Notes under the pieces: generated by a model
The model's input: the letters and a program-made list of their open reading frames with translations, nothing else
What the model was told of the DNA's origin: nothing
The model's database searches: none
Part shown: in pieces, positions 43,886-52,414 of the stretch
How positions within the stretch are numbered: the first letter of the stretch is position 1
Layout of the letters: each line of letters starts with the position of its first letter
Source: Paenibacillus sp. LHD-117
Lineage (GTDB): Bacteria; Bacillota; Bacilli; Paenibacillales; Paenibacillaceae
Assembly (NCBI RefSeq): GCF_030929555.1
Contig: NZ_JAVFVT010000002.1
Location: 186,001-250,000 of the forward strand
DNA: 64,000 nt
Reading direction: 5' to 3'
Position numbers and translations under genes: made by a program

Positions 43886-45466
43886 CTAACCCCGCCCCTC
43901 TCTCGTTGCAACTTCGTAATCCGAGTTGACCGATACCGAGACCGACTCTTGCTGCGGCGACCGCTTGGCCTTGCCGAAGCTCGCTTCCGCGGCGCGAATC
44001 GATTTGAGCATGCCTTTCGCTTTGTTCACCGTCTCCATGTATTCGTTCTCCGGCACGGAGTCCCATACGATGCCGGCCCCGCTCTGCACGTAAGCCTTGC
44101 CGTGCTTGAAAATGATCGTGCGGATCGTAATGCAGGTGTCCATCGTGCCGCCGAAGCCTAAGTAACCGATCGCTCCCGCATAGGCGCCGCGCGCTTCGTT
44201 CTCGAGCTCCGCGATGATTTCCATCGCCCGAAGCTTCGGCGCGCCGGATACCGTGCCCGCAGGCAGGCAGGAAATAAAAGCATCGAAAAAGTCTTTGTCC
44301 GGATGCAGCTTGCCGGATACGTTGGAGACGATATGCATGACATGGGAGTAACGTTCGATCTCCATGAACGAATCGCAGCGGACGCTGCCGAACTCCGACA
44401 CGCGGCCGATATCGTTGCGGCCTAGATCGACGAGCATCAGATGTTCGGCCCTCTCCTTCTCGTCCGCCAGCAGCTCGCGCTCCAGCGCCAGGTCCTCTTC
44501 GGGCGTCGCCCCGCGCGGTCTGGTGCCGGCAATCGGCCGCGTCTCGACGCGACCGCCGGATACTTTCACGAGCGCTTCCGGGGATGTGCCGACGATGACC
44601 TCCTCGCCCATCTTCAAATAATACATATACGGCGAAGGGTTCATCGTCCGCAGAACGCGGTATACATGCAGCGGATCGATATCCGTGTCGATGCTGAACC
44701 GCTGGGACAACACGACCTGGAATATGTCGCCCGAACGGATATATTCCTTGGCGTGCTCCACGTTGCCGATAAATTGTTCCTTCGTCAGATTGGATTCAAC
44801 GTCGCCGAGGTCCGGATCGGATGGATACGCCATCGCCGGCGCCATCGCGGGATAGGCTGGAGGCTGCTGAAGTCTGGCGACAAGCGCATCCAGTTTATCG
44901 ACCGCCTTGGCATAGGCTTCGGCGATTTCGCCGTCTGTCGCTCCTTCGGGAATATGAACGTTGCCGATCATCTGCAGCTGCTGCTTTAAGTGGTCGAATA
45001 CGACGACTTGATCGCAGAACATGAATTGCATATCGTTCATCTGCAAGTCGTCGATACGATGAGCGGGCAGCTTCTCGTAATATTGCAGAAGATCGTATCC
45101 AAAAAATCCGATCGCGCCTCCCGTGAACGGCGGGATTTCCGGCAATGAAGGGCTTCGGAACGAGCGAAGCTTCGCTTTCAGCAGCTCGATCGGCTTATCC
45201 TTGAGCACCGTTCTTGAATCGCCGTGTTCCAGCACCATCTCCCCGTGTTTGCCATATAGCTTCAGGAAAGGATCGGTGCCGATAAAGGAATATCGAGCCC
45301 ACTTGGCGCCTCCTTCCACGCTCTCCAGGAGGAAGGCATGCTCTTCCTTCGCGAAATGCTGGAACAGCCGAATCGGCGTTTCCGTATCCGCCAAAATATA
45401 TCGAACGATCGGAATCAAATTATACGTGCCAGCCAATTGGATAATTTTCTTTAGTTCATTCGTCAC
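43886..45466 (-). CDS. trpE: Anthranilate synthase component I
   Basis: Makes anthranilate from chorismate with glutamine-derived ammonia. 526 residues: an N-terminal regulatory part with the ESVEGGAKWARYSFIG tryptophan-binding motif, then the catalytic part with FQVVLSQRF, RPIAGTRPRG, LVDLGRNDIGRV and PAGTVSGAPKLRAMEII. GTG start nine bases after GGAGG. No trpG in the operon; as in Bacillus the amidotransferase is probably a shared pabA elsewhere. Confidence 0.97.
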   Translation of the reverse strand: MTNELKKIIQLAGTYNLIPIVRYILADTETPIRLFQHFAKEEHAFLLESVEGGAKWARYSFIGTDPFLKLYGKHGEMVLEHGDSRTVLKDKPIELLKAKLRSFRSPSLPEIPPFTGGAIGFFGYDLLQYYEKLPAHRIDDLQMNDMQFMFCDQVVVFDHLKQQLQMIGNVHIPEGATDGEIAEAYAKAVDKLDALVARLQQPPAYPAMAPAMAYPSDPDLGDVESNLTKEQFIGNVEHAKEYIRSGDIFQVVLSQRFSIDTDIDPLHVYRVLRTMNPSPYMYYLKMGEEVIVGTSPEALVKVSGGRVETRPIAGTRPRGATPEEDLALERELLADEKERAEHLMLVDLGRNDIGRVSEFGSVRCDSFMEIERYSHVMHIVSNVSGKLHPDKDFFDAFISCLPAGTVSGAPKLRAMEIIAELENEARGAYAGAIGYLGFGGTMDTCITIRTIIFKHGKAYVQSGAGIVWDSVPENEYMETVNKAKGMLKSIRAAEASFGKAKRSPQQESVSVSVNSDYEVATREGRG

Positions 45467-45516
45467 GATGATCGACCTCCGTTAAATATCATTTATTTCT
45501 CGAGCGCATAGAAATT

Positions 45517-45542
45517 AAAAAAACTCCTGCCGGAAGCAGGAG
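45517..45542 (-). terminator. Intrinsic terminator in the trp leader
   Basis: On the minus strand CTCCTGC, TTCC loop, GGCAGGAG, then seven T residues. It lies about 50 bases upstream of the trpE start and is the attenuation point of the leader. Confidence 0.92.
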
Positions 45543-45693
45543 CGCCTGATTAAATGATAACGAAGGTGATCGGAAACCTAGCAATGCTGCACCACGGTAA
45601 AGCCAAAACGCGCTTGGCTCGGAAAAACTTTCCGCGCGGCATACCTCCCCCCTGTGGGATTGGCTATGCCAACATAACCGTCTTGCATCGCAA

Positions 45694-45745
45694 CTCAGCT
45701 AAGCTCTTCTCTGCTCATCTCTACTCGTCTCATCTCGGCTAACTA
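45694..45745 (-). promoter_or_regulatory. TRAP-binding site: 11 (G/U)AG triplets in the trp leader
   Basis: Read on the minus strand, ten triplets (UAG, seven GAG, UAG, GAG) lie at an exact period of five bases (triplet plus two spacers) from 45741 to 45694. An eleventh UAG precedes them with a one-base spacer (45743-45745). This is the hallmark of a TRAP (MtrB) site. Looser triplets continue to 45762. The mtrB gene itself is at 56686-56910 in this window. TRAP bound to tryptophan would wrap this RNA and favour termination. Confidence 0.92.
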
Positions 45746-45775
45746 ACTGCTTCTCTAAACTCACCTATGGGTATA

Positions 45776-45804
45776 AATATAAAGCATGGTTAACCAAGCG
45801 TCAA
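45776..45804 (-). promoter_or_regulatory. trp operon promoter
   Basis: Minus-strand TTGACG (45799-45804), 17 bases, TATATT (45776-45781). Transcription would begin near 45769, giving a leader of about 300 bases that has the TRAP site within its first 80. Confidence 0.8.
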
Positions 45805-45820
45805 CCCGAACTTTCGTAAG

Positions 45821-46195
45821 TTAGGCTTTCGCCTTAGCCAAATCCGGCCGGAGCGCCTGCGCGCCGCCCAAATAAATGTGCTGAATCTCGGCTTGGCTTT
45901 TTTCGGTGTTAACAAGCACCATCAATCTCACGCATCGTTCCAGACTGCCTTTCACCGGTACCTCGAGCGCGCACATCAGCGGGACGAGCTCCCAGCCCGG
46001 CAGTTGCCTTACGGCTTGCGCCGGGAACGAATCGTCCAAATCCTGCGTGACGGTAATCAGTACGCTGCAAATGTCGGCGGGCTCGATATCGTTCGACGCC
46101 ATGATGGCATTCACCGTCTCCAGCGTGGCTGCGGAGATGAGCTTCGCTTCGTTCGCTTCTACCGTTATGGCTCCCCGTATTCCTCTTACACTCAT
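45821..46195 (-). CDS. aroH: Chorismate mutase (AroH type)
   Basis: Converts chorismate to prephenate. 124 residues of the monofunctional trimeric AroH class: RGIRGAITVEANE (catalytic Arg), the acidic and cysteine residues in VPLMCALEVPVKGSLERCVRL, and a final HIYLGGAQALRPDL. ATG 46195 after GGGAGG overlaps aroB by four bases. Between aroB and trpE as in B. subtilis. Confidence 0.93.
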   Translation of the reverse strand: MSVRGIRGAITVEANEAKLISAATLETVNAIMASNDIEPADICSVLITVTQDLDDSFPAQAVRQLPGWELVPLMCALEVPVKGSLERCVRLMVLVNTEKSQAEIQHIYLGGAQALRPDLAKAKA

Positions 46196-47292
46196 TGCTG
46201 CGCCTCCCGTTTCAATTCCTCCACGATTTCCCTTACCCATTCCACCGGTACGTCCGATTTGATCTCGACTTTCCCGATTGCTGTTGGCACGACGAATACC
46301 ATCGTTCCTTCAGCGAATTTCTTATCATGCATCATTGCCGCCATGACCGCGTCAACGTCGAAATGCTGCGGCAATACGACGGGCAGTCCGCAGCGCTCCA
46401 GCGCGCGCTTCGTGACCGTATAAACTTCGTCAGGCGCCCCGTAGCGTACGCCGAGCTTAGCGGATCCGATCATGCCGATCGAGATCGCTTCCCCGTGCTG
46501 AAGCTCGTTGTAACCCGCGACAGCCTCTAGGGCGTGACCGATCGTATGGCCGAGATTCAAAATCGCGCGCAACCCGTTCTCCCGCTCATCCTGGGAGACG
46601 ACGTTCGCCTTCACGCCGCAGCCCTTATAAAGCGCATAGCCCAGCGCTTCCGGATCAAGAGCGAGCAGCTTCTCCGCGTTAACGTCGCACCAGTCGACAA
46701 ATTCGGAATCCCAAATCAAGCCATGCTTCACGACTTCCGCCAAACCGGAGCAAACCTCGCGCGGCGGCAGCGATTGCAGCGTCTTCAAATCGTAGAGTAC
46801 GAATTCCGGTTGATGAAACGCTCCAATGATGTTTTTGGCGAGCGGATGATTAACGGCTACCTTGCCTCCGACGCTGCTGTCGTGAGCAAGAATCGTCGTT
46901 GGAATCTGAACGAACTTAATGCCCCTCATATAGGATGCAGCAGCGTAGCCGGCGAGGTCGCCTACGACGCCGCCGCCAAGCGCCACGATCGCGGATTTGC
47001 GGTCGAGACCGGCTTCCAACGCTTTCGTGACGAGCTGCTCCAGCTTGGCAAGCGACTTGGAGCTTTCGCCGGCAGGCACGACAGCCGGGACGGCTTTGAA
47101 GCCGCCCGCGGTTAATTGACCGATCAATTTGTCCAGATAATGCGGCGCCACGTGTTCGTCGGTTATGACTAGGATGGGCGACTTCGAGCTAATGCCGTGT
47201 TTCTTGAAATAGGAAGCCGCGTCGTCCAGCAGACCTTCCCCAATATAAATCGGGTAGGAGCGTTCGCCTAATTCGACCGTCAGCTCGCGCAT
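46192..47292 (-). CDS. aroB: 3-dehydroquinate synthase
   Basis: Shikimate pathway, NAD- and metal-dependent cyclisation of DAHP. 366 residues: ALGGGVVGDLAGYAAASYMRG (NAD site), TTILAHDSSVGGKVAVNHPLAKN, LAEVVKHG and LNLGHTIGHALEA with the metal His. Two bases after the aroC stop. Confidence 0.96.
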   Translation of the reverse strand: MRELTVELGERSYPIYIGEGLLDDAASYFKKHGISSKSPILVITDEHVAPHYLDKLIGQLTAGGFKAVPAVVPAGESSKSLAKLEQLVTKALEAGLDRKSAIVALGGGVVGDLAGYAAASYMRGIKFVQIPTTILAHDSSVGGKVAVNHPLAKNIIGAFHQPEFVLYDLKTLQSLPPREVCSGLAEVVKHGLIWDSEFVDWCDVNAEKLLALDPEALGYALYKGCGVKANVVSQDERENGLRAILNLGHTIGHALEAVAGYNELQHGEAISIGMIGSAKLGVRYGAPDEVYTVTKRALERCGLPVVLPQHFDVDAVMAAMMHDKKFAEGTMVFVVPTAIGKVEIKSDVPVEWVREIVEELKREAQQ

Positions 47293-47293
47293 A

Positions 47294-48463
47294 TTAGTAG
47301 CTCTCCAATTGTTCCTGGTAGTTCTTCAGGTTCGCGCGGATTTCCTCGATGGAATCGCCGCCGAACTTCTCCAGGAACGCCTTCGCAACTTCCCAAGCGA
47401 CGACATGCTCCATGACGACGCTTGCCGCAGGCACCGCGCAGCTATCCGATCGCTCGACTTGTGCCGTGAACGGTTCCTTCGTATCGATATCGACGCTGCG
47501 GAGCGGTTTGTATAGGGTCGGAATCGGCTTCATAACGCCGCGAACGACGATTTGCTCGCCGTTGGTCATGCCGCCTTCGAAGCCGCCTAGACGGTTCGTC
47601 GCTCGATGGTATCCCTTCTCCGCGTCGTATAAAATTTCGTCGTGCACCTGTGAACCGCGCAGCTTCGCCGCTTCGAAGCCAATGCCGATCTCGCAGCCCT
47701 TGAAAGCGTTGATCGACATCACCGCTTGCGCGATGCGTCCGTCCAGCTTGCGGTCCCATTGCACATGGCTGCCGAGTCCGATCGGCGCGCCTTCGATGAT
47801 ACATTCCACGATGCCGCCGATGGAATCGCCTTCCGCTTTGATCTGGTCGATGTGAGCGGTCATCTTTTCCTCGGTTTCCTTGTCGACAACGCGAACGGAG
47901 GATTCTTCCGTCAGGCGGATCAATTCGTCCACCGACAGTTGGTTCGGAGGAGCTTCGATCTCCCCGATGCGGATCACCTGACCGGCTACCTTAATGCCGA
48001 ATTCGGCCAGCAGCTGGCGGGCGATCGCCCCAACGCCGACGCGCACGGCAGTCTCCCGCGCGCTGGAGCGCTCGAGTACGTTGCGAAGATCCTTTAAATT
48101 GTATTTGAGACCCCCGTTCAGGTCGGCATGACCCGGACGCGGACGGTGCACTCTGCGTTTCTCTTCGTCGCTGCCTTCGATCGGCTCAATGTTCATGACC
48201 GATGTCCAATGTTTCCAGTCGTTGTTTTTGACGATCAGCGCAACCGGCGCTCCCGTTGTTCTGCCATGACGCACGCCTCCGACGATGTCGGCCGTGTCTT
48301 TCTCGATTTGCATTCTGCGTCCTCGGCCGTGTCCCTTCTGGCGCCGATGCAATTGGAAATTCAATTCTTCGAAATCGATCGTAAGATTGCTTGGCAAACC
48401 CTCTATAATGGCGGTCAATTGGGGACCGTGGGTTTCTCCCGCTGTCAAGTAACGTAAACTCAA
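47294..48463 (-). CDS. aroC: Chorismate synthase
   Basis: Last shikimate step, forming chorismate with reduced FMN. 389 residues: [77 protein letters not shown] and [22 protein letters not shown]. The start codon is TTG at 48463, nine bases after AAGGAGGAG. First gene of aroC-aroB-aroH, with its own promoter. Confidence 0.96.
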   Translation of the reverse strand: MSLRYLTAGETHGPQLTAIIEGLPSNLTIDFEELNFQLHRRQKGHGRGRRMQIEKDTADIVGGVRHGRTTGAPVALIVKNNDWKHWTSVMNIEPIEGSDEEKRRVHRPRPGHADLNGGLKYNLKDLRNVLERSSARETAVRVGVGAIARQLLAEFGIKVAGQVIRIGEIEAPPNQLSVDELIRLTEESSVRVVDKETEEKMTAHIDQIKAEGDSIGGIVECIIEGAPIGLGSHVQWDRKLDGRIAQAVMSINAFKGCEIGIGFEAAKLRGSQVHDEILYDAEKGYHRATNRLGGFEGGMTNGEQIVVRGVMKPIPTLYKPLRSVDIDTKEPFTAQVERSDSCAVPAASVVMEHVVAWEVAKAFLEKFGGDSIEEIRANLKNYQEQLESY

Positions 48464-48532
48464 GCTAAAGCTCCTCCTTCAGCGCTAGGCCTGACTGCGC
48501 CCGCTGTCATCTCTCCCTAAACATCTTTGCTC

Positions 48533-48561
48533 ATTATAGTACAGAGGTGCAGGTTTGACAA
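48533..48561 (-). promoter_or_regulatory. Promoter of aroC
   Basis: Minus-strand TTGTCA (48556-48561), 17 bases, TATAAT (48533-48538). An 18-base perfect palindrome begins 17 bases upstream of the -35 box. Confidence 0.8.
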
Positions 48562-48577
48562 GAAATCACAGCCTTTT

Positions 48578-48595
48578 GCTTCGACGCGTCGAAGC
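48578..48595. promoter_or_regulatory. Perfect 18-base palindrome upstream of the aroC promoter, possible operator
   Basis: GCTTCGACGCGTCGAAGC is self-complementary throughout, with no loop and no T run, so it is more like a protein-binding operator than a terminator. It is centred about 28 bases upstream of the -35 box. Confidence 0.45.
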
Positions 48596-48676
48596 GTTTA
48601 TGAGTCAAATTACATTTTCGACCAAAACCTGTTAAATTGAGTAATCGTTTATCGTCCATCAACCGTTAGCGGAAAC

Positions 48677-48715
48677 AAAAAAACCGTGATACCCGTCAGG
48701 GTCATTCACGGTTTT
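48677..48715 (-). terminator. Terminator after the small helix-turn-helix gene
   Basis: AAAACCGTGA, ACCC, GGGT and TCACGGTTTT arms and then TTTG on the minus strand. It supports the small upstream gene as a real transcription unit. Confidence 0.85.
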
Positions 48716-48738
48716 CTAGACAGCCGATCATCCAACTT

Positions 48739-48900
48739 CTATACGGATTGCCCCTCGAGCCTCGTCATCTCGGGAGCCGCAAGCTTCGGGTCGTTCACCA
48801 GCCGATTGATTTGTTTGCTGTCGACGCCGATAATTTGCGCGCATTCCTGTATCGTAATAAACCCGCGTCTATACGCGGCTATTACTTTAAGTTTGTCCAT
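48739..48900 (-). CDS. 53-residue helix-turn-helix-like small protein
   Basis: Starts MDKLKVIAAYRRGFITIQEC and continues with a predicted helix-turn-helix (CAQIIGVDSKQINRLVNDP). It has a strong binding site, GGAGGG nine bases before the ATG, and a terminator after its stop, so it is very likely expressed. The fold hints at DNA or sigma-factor binding. I cannot name the family. It lies just upstream of the aroC promoter region on the same strand. Confidence 0.7.
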   Translation of the reverse strand: MDKLKVIAAYRRGFITIQECAQIIGVDSKQINRLVNDPKLAAPEMTRLEGQSV

Positions 48901-48982
48901 CTTCTGTCACCCTCCAAGCGGAATTCCATAGCACTAGTATAGGAGAAGATGGAAAGACGTATACCTGCCCTCGACATAGGAA

Positions 48983-49190
48983 GTTCAAAAAGTCCACTTT
49001 TGATCACGAAGCATAGCAAGCAGCGTACTCGACATCGAATCTTGAATTCAGCCGGAACTTCCGGTGCTCACGTAGCTTACAGCTACGCTCCGCTCCTCAT
49101 TTCCTAGCTTCTTTCAACCTTCTACAGCGTTTTTGAAAAACGCAGCATCGGAAGCATAATCCCATGTGCTGAAAAGCGAACTTTTTGAAC
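48983..49190. repeat. Full-length copy (208 bases) of the GTTCAAAAAG repeat
   Basis: Begins GTTCAAAAAGTCCACTTTTG and ends GCGAACTTTTTGAAC, so the ends are inverted over about 11 bases. The interior shares long stretches with the copy at 55616, such as CATCGAATCTTGAATTCAGC and CTCCGCTCCTCATTTCCTAG, and has an internal CGTAGCT/AGCTACG hairpin. No ORF. Followed 15 bases later by a deleted copy. Confidence 0.75.
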
Positions 49191-49205
49191 CTGTAATAGG
49201 AGGAA

Positions 49206-49273
49206 GTTCAAAAAGTCCACTTTTGATCACGAAGCATAGCAAGCAGCGTACTCGACATCGAATCTTTTTGAAC
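49206..49273. repeat. Internally deleted copy (68 bases) of the GTTCAAAAAG repeat
   Basis: Its first 61 bases are identical to the neighbouring full copy, then it jumps at CTT to the right end CTTTTTGAAC. This looks like a deletion at a three-base match. It ends five bases from the cheR stop codon. Confidence 0.75.
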
Positions 49274-49278
49274 ACGCA

Positions 49279-50058
49279 TTATAAGCGGCGGTAGAAAAAG
49301 GTGTCGGCCGTTTCGAAGACGTATTGCGATGGATTAAAAATTTGTTCAGTGCTGCCCACGAACAGCAGTCCGCCCGGCTTCAGCGCGGCGGCGAATTTAT
49401 GATACAGGTTATGTTTGGCTTCATCCGTAAAATAAATCATGACATTCCGGCAAACGATCAAATCGAAGCCGGATTCGAACTTGTCGTAGAGAAGATTTCC
49501 TTGCCTGAACGTCACGGCTCGCTTCAGGGTTTCGGATACCGCATAAGCGCCTTCCGATTCCTTAAAATATTTGCTTCTGCACGTCTTCGGCATATCGCGA
49601 AGCGAACGCTCCAGGTAAATGCCCTCCTGCGCTTTCTGCAAAACGCCCAAGTCTAGGTCCGTCGCAAGCAGCGACGACCGTTCGAGCAAACCCATCTCCG
49701 ACAAAATCATCGCGATCGTGTACGGCTCCTCGCCGGTCGAGCAAGCCGCGCTCCAAATGCGCGGCTTTGCGCCCGCCTTCGCGATTTCGGGCAAGAACCG
49801 ATTCTGAAGCACTTCCCATCGCTGCGGGTTTCGCCAAAATTCGGATACGTTAATCGTCATCCGGTCCAGAAACTCGTTCAGAAGCGCCCGGCTCTGTTCC
49901 AGCGCTTGATAATAAAGGTCAAACGTAGAGAATCCATGTTTCGTCCGAAGCGTCGTGAGCCGGCGTTTCATCTGCGCTTCCTTGTACTGGGACAGGTCGA
50001 TGTCGGTCTTCCGCTTGATTTGGACGATGAATTGAGAGAAGTCTTGATCTTCGGACAT
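49279..50058 (-). CDS. cheR: CheR-type protein-glutamate O-methyltransferase
   Basis: Methylates chemoreceptors using SAM. 259 residues: an N-terminal helical domain (MKRRLTTLRTKHGFSTFDLY), NVSEFWRNPQRWEVL, the SAM site WSAACSTGEEPYTIAMIL, and FDLIVCRNVMIYFT. ATG 50058 after GGAGG. No other chemotaxis gene is nearby, but ndk-cheR-aroC is the B. subtilis order. Confidence 0.92.
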   Translation of the reverse strand: MSEDQDFSQFIVQIKRKTDIDLSQYKEAQMKRRLTTLRTKHGFSTFDLYYQALEQSRALLNEFLDRMTINVSEFWRNPQRWEVLQNRFLPEIAKAGAKPRIWSAACSTGEEPYTIAMILSEMGLLERSSLLATDLDLGVLQKAQEGIYLERSLRDMPKTCRSKYFKESEGAYAVSETLKRAVTFRQGNLLYDKFESGFDLIVCRNVMIYFTDEAKHNLYHKFAAALKPGGLLFVGSTEQIFNPSQYVFETADTFFYRRL

Positions 50059-50088
50059 GGGAGCCTCCATGGGATGTATGTTGAGCGG

Positions 50089-50538
50089 TTAAATCCAGGC
50101 TTGTATCGTATGCTCGAAGGCGACAACCTCTTCGGGCGCGAAGAAATTCGCGATTTCCCGTTTGGCGCTCTCCGGCGAATCGGAGCCGTGGATCAGATTA
50201 TAATTGGTATGTACCGCAAAATCAGAACGAATCGTGCCCGGCGCCGCATCGATCGCGTCGGTCTTGCCGATCATGGCGCGGGTCAATGCGACCGCGTTGT
50301 CGCCGCTCCACACCATGGCGAATACCGGTCCGGATGTAATAAAGGCGAGGAGCGGCTCGTAGAAAGACTTGCCCTTATGCTCCGCATAATGCAGCTCGGC
50401 AAGCTCGCGCGACACCTGCATGAACTTGGCCGCCGACAGCTGCAGCCCTTTTCTCTCGAAGCGCCCTACGATTTCGCCGATTAAGCCACGCTGTACGCCA
50501 TCGGGTTTAATCATGAGAAATGTTTGTTCCATCTGCAT
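50089..50538 (-). CDS. ndk: Nucleoside diphosphate kinase
   Basis: Balances nucleoside triphosphate pools. 149 residues: [19 protein letters not shown], the phosphohistidine in [16 protein letters not shown], and [20 protein letters not shown] 50538 is six bases after GGAAGG; a second ATG at 50532 is possible. Confidence 0.97.
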   Translation of the reverse strand: MQMEQTFLMIKPDGVQRGLIGEIVGRFERKGLQLSAAKFMQVSRELAELHYAEHKGKSFYEPLLAFITSGPVFAMVWSGDNAVALTRAMIGKTDAIDAAPGTIRSDFAVHTNYNLIHGSDSPESAKREIANFFAPEEVVAFEHTIQAWI

Positions 50539-50582
50539 ACCATTCCTTCCTGCACCTTAAGTTTAGTAGAGCTTGTTCGAAA

Positions 50583-51557
50583 CTAATAGTTGCGCTTCCC
50601 GACAAAATGGGCAATGTCGATTAAGTTCTTTTTCGCCGTAATGTTCGGCAATCCTTCTAACGCCTGCAAAGCTTTTGCGATATAGCGTGTGGCCATGACA
50701 TCCGCGAGATCGCCGCCTTTGCTGCCGCGGATCAGATCGATGGCGCGTTTGGCATCGCCTCTGCCTTCCCGTGACCGGATCAACGTGATCTCGTCCAGCA
50801 GCGTGCCGCGGATCCGTTCGTCGCGAAGCGCTAGAATGACGGGCAGCGTAATATTGCCTTGCCTCATGTCGGAGCCCGGCGGTTTGCCGATTTGTTTCTC
50901 CGTACCGTACAGATCGAGCAGGTCGTCCCGGATCTGGAACGCCATTCCGACGTTATATCCGAACCGGTACAGCGCGTTTGATACAGACTGCTCGGCGCCT
51001 GCGGCAATCGCACCGAGCTGGCAGCTGATCGCGATCAACAGGGCCGTTTTGCGCCGAATGCGCAGCAGGTAATTTCGAATCGACTGCTCGGTATTGAAGA
51101 AGTCCCGAATTTGCTCCATCTCGCCGATGCACATCTCAACAAGCGCCTTCGACAATACTTGGTGAATGATTGGATTGGGCAGTTTCGTCGCGATGGCCAG
51201 CGCTTTGCCGTGGATGTAATCGCCCGTGTACATCGCAATGCGGTTATCCCATTTGGCTTTGACGGTCAGCTGTCCTCTGCGAGTCTCCGCGTCGTCGATG
51301 ACGTCGTCATGCACGAGCGATGCCATATGGATCAGCTCAAGCGGCACAGCGATCTGTTTCATGACATCCAGCTGGTAATCTCCAAACTTGCCCGACAGCA
51401 GCACGAAGACCGGCCGGATCCGCTTGCCGCCCGCCTTAAGCAGATGCGTGGAAGATTCGCTTAGCAGCGCATGGTCGTCCGAGACGCTGCGTTCCAGCTC
51501 CAGCTCGATCTGATTCAGATCGCCTTTCATCTTTGCATACAAGTCTAGTAGTTTCAT
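50583..51557 (-). CDS. hepT: Heptaprenyl diphosphate synthase component II (catalytic)
   Basis: Polyprenyl synthase that makes the C35 side chain of menaquinone with HepS. 324 residues: the two aspartate-rich motifs are LVHDDVIDDAETRRG and FQIRDDLLDLYG, with LLKAGGKRIRPVFVLLSGKF in front. Overlaps mqnA by four bases. Located between mqnA and ndk. Confidence 0.94.
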   Translation of the reverse strand: MKLLDLYAKMKGDLNQIELELERSVSDDHALLSESSTHLLKAGGKRIRPVFVLLSGKFGDYQLDVMKQIAVPLELIHMASLVHDDVIDDAETRRGQLTVKAKWDNRIAMYTGDYIHGKALAIATKLPNPIIHQVLSKALVEMCIGEMEQIRDFFNTEQSIRNYLLRIRRKTALLIAISCQLGAIAAGAEQSVSNALYRFGYNVGMAFQIRDDLLDLYGTEKQIGKPPGSDMRQGNITLPVILALRDERIRGTLLDEITLIRSREGRGDAKRAIDLIRGSKGGDLADVMATRYIAKALQALEGLPNITAKKNLIDIAHFVGKRNY

Positions 51558-52414
51558 TCATTCACCTTTAGGGGAAATTGTTCTTCCAGGAAACTCAAGC
51601 TTACCCCTTCCTTCAGCAAACCGAGTGCTGCCGCATATTGGAAATACAAGCCGAGCCCCCGCTGCAGCTTCTCGTCGAAATCGTATCTAAGCGCTTGAAA
51701 GTATACGCGCCAATAATTCTCGTCGCCGCCAAGCTGCCGGCACGCTTGATCCACGAGCAGGTCCGGATGCGCCACGTTGGCCAGCCTTGCGGCCGTCATT
51801 GCATCGTAGAGCGCGTGGACATCTTCCCCGGCGGAGCGGACCCACTCTCTTCTCGCCGCGACGACCGCATATGTCATGCCTAGCCCCGTCCACTCGTTCC
51901 ATTGCTCGCCCAAATCGAGCACATGCAGGTTATGATTGCTCCATGACGCGCGGATCGCGGGATCGCCGATGAGCAGCGCCGCGTCCGCCGTCTCGAGCAT
52001 GCGGTCCAGATCCGGCTCCGCCGGTATGTATTCGGGCTCAAAACCGTAACGCATGGACATGATGATTTTGAGCAAATTGATGGATGTCTCCGAGGCTGTT
52101 GTAACCGCGATCTTTGCCGGACGACTCTCTTCGATCGGCTGCTTCAGGAACAATAGAATCGAATAGACTCTACCCACCGAACCGACGGATAACTTCGGCA
52201 GCAGGACGTAATCTTCGGCATAACGGCCATAAGAGAACGAAGAGATGGCCGATACGTCCAGCTTCCCTTGCTGCAGAAGCGCGTTTAAGGCCGACGGGAC
52301 GCGCGAGACGAGCTCGTATGACATGCCGCGGGCGTGATCCTCCAAGCCGTGAAACAATGGCCACGCGTTCGCGTAATCAATCCTCCCGACCGTGATCCGG
52401 CGTCCCTGTGCCAT
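51554..52414 (-). CDS. mqnA: Chorismate dehydratase of the futalosine menaquinone pathway
   Basis: Converts chorismate to 3-enolpyruvylbenzoate, the entry step of the alternative menaquinone route. 286 residues with a periplasmic-binding-protein-like fold: TVGRIDYANAWPLFHGL at the start, DVSAISSFSYGRYAEDYVLL, ALLIGDPAIRASW and WTGLGMTYAVVAAR. ATG 52414 is nine bases after GGGGAG. mqnB, C, D and E are not in the window. Flanked by ubiX and hepT. Confidence 0.9.
   Translation of the reverse strand: MAQGRRITVGRIDYANAWPLFHGLEDHARGMSYELVSRVPSALNALLQQGKLDVSAISSFSYGRYAEDYVLLPKLSVGSVGRVYSILLFLKQPIEESRPAKIAVTTASETSINLLKIIMSMRYGFEPEYIPAEPDLDRMLETADAALLIGDPAIRASWSNHNLHVLDLGEQWNEWTGLGMTYAVVAARREWVRSAGEDVHALYDAMTAARLANVAHPDLLVDQACRQLGGDENYWRVYFQALRYDFDEKLQRGLGLYFQYAAALGLLKEGVSLSFLEEQFPLKVNE

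Noticed and set aside
45600..45660. A T-box-like motif in the trp leader (AGGGGGGAGGTATGCCGCG)
   Set aside because: It lacks the central TGGNACC core needed to bind the tRNA acceptor end, and no stem I landmarks were found; TRAP explains the leader better.
45554..45742. A 62-codon plus-strand ORF in the trp leader
   Set aside because: It is antisense to the leader, overlaps the TRAP site and has no binding site.
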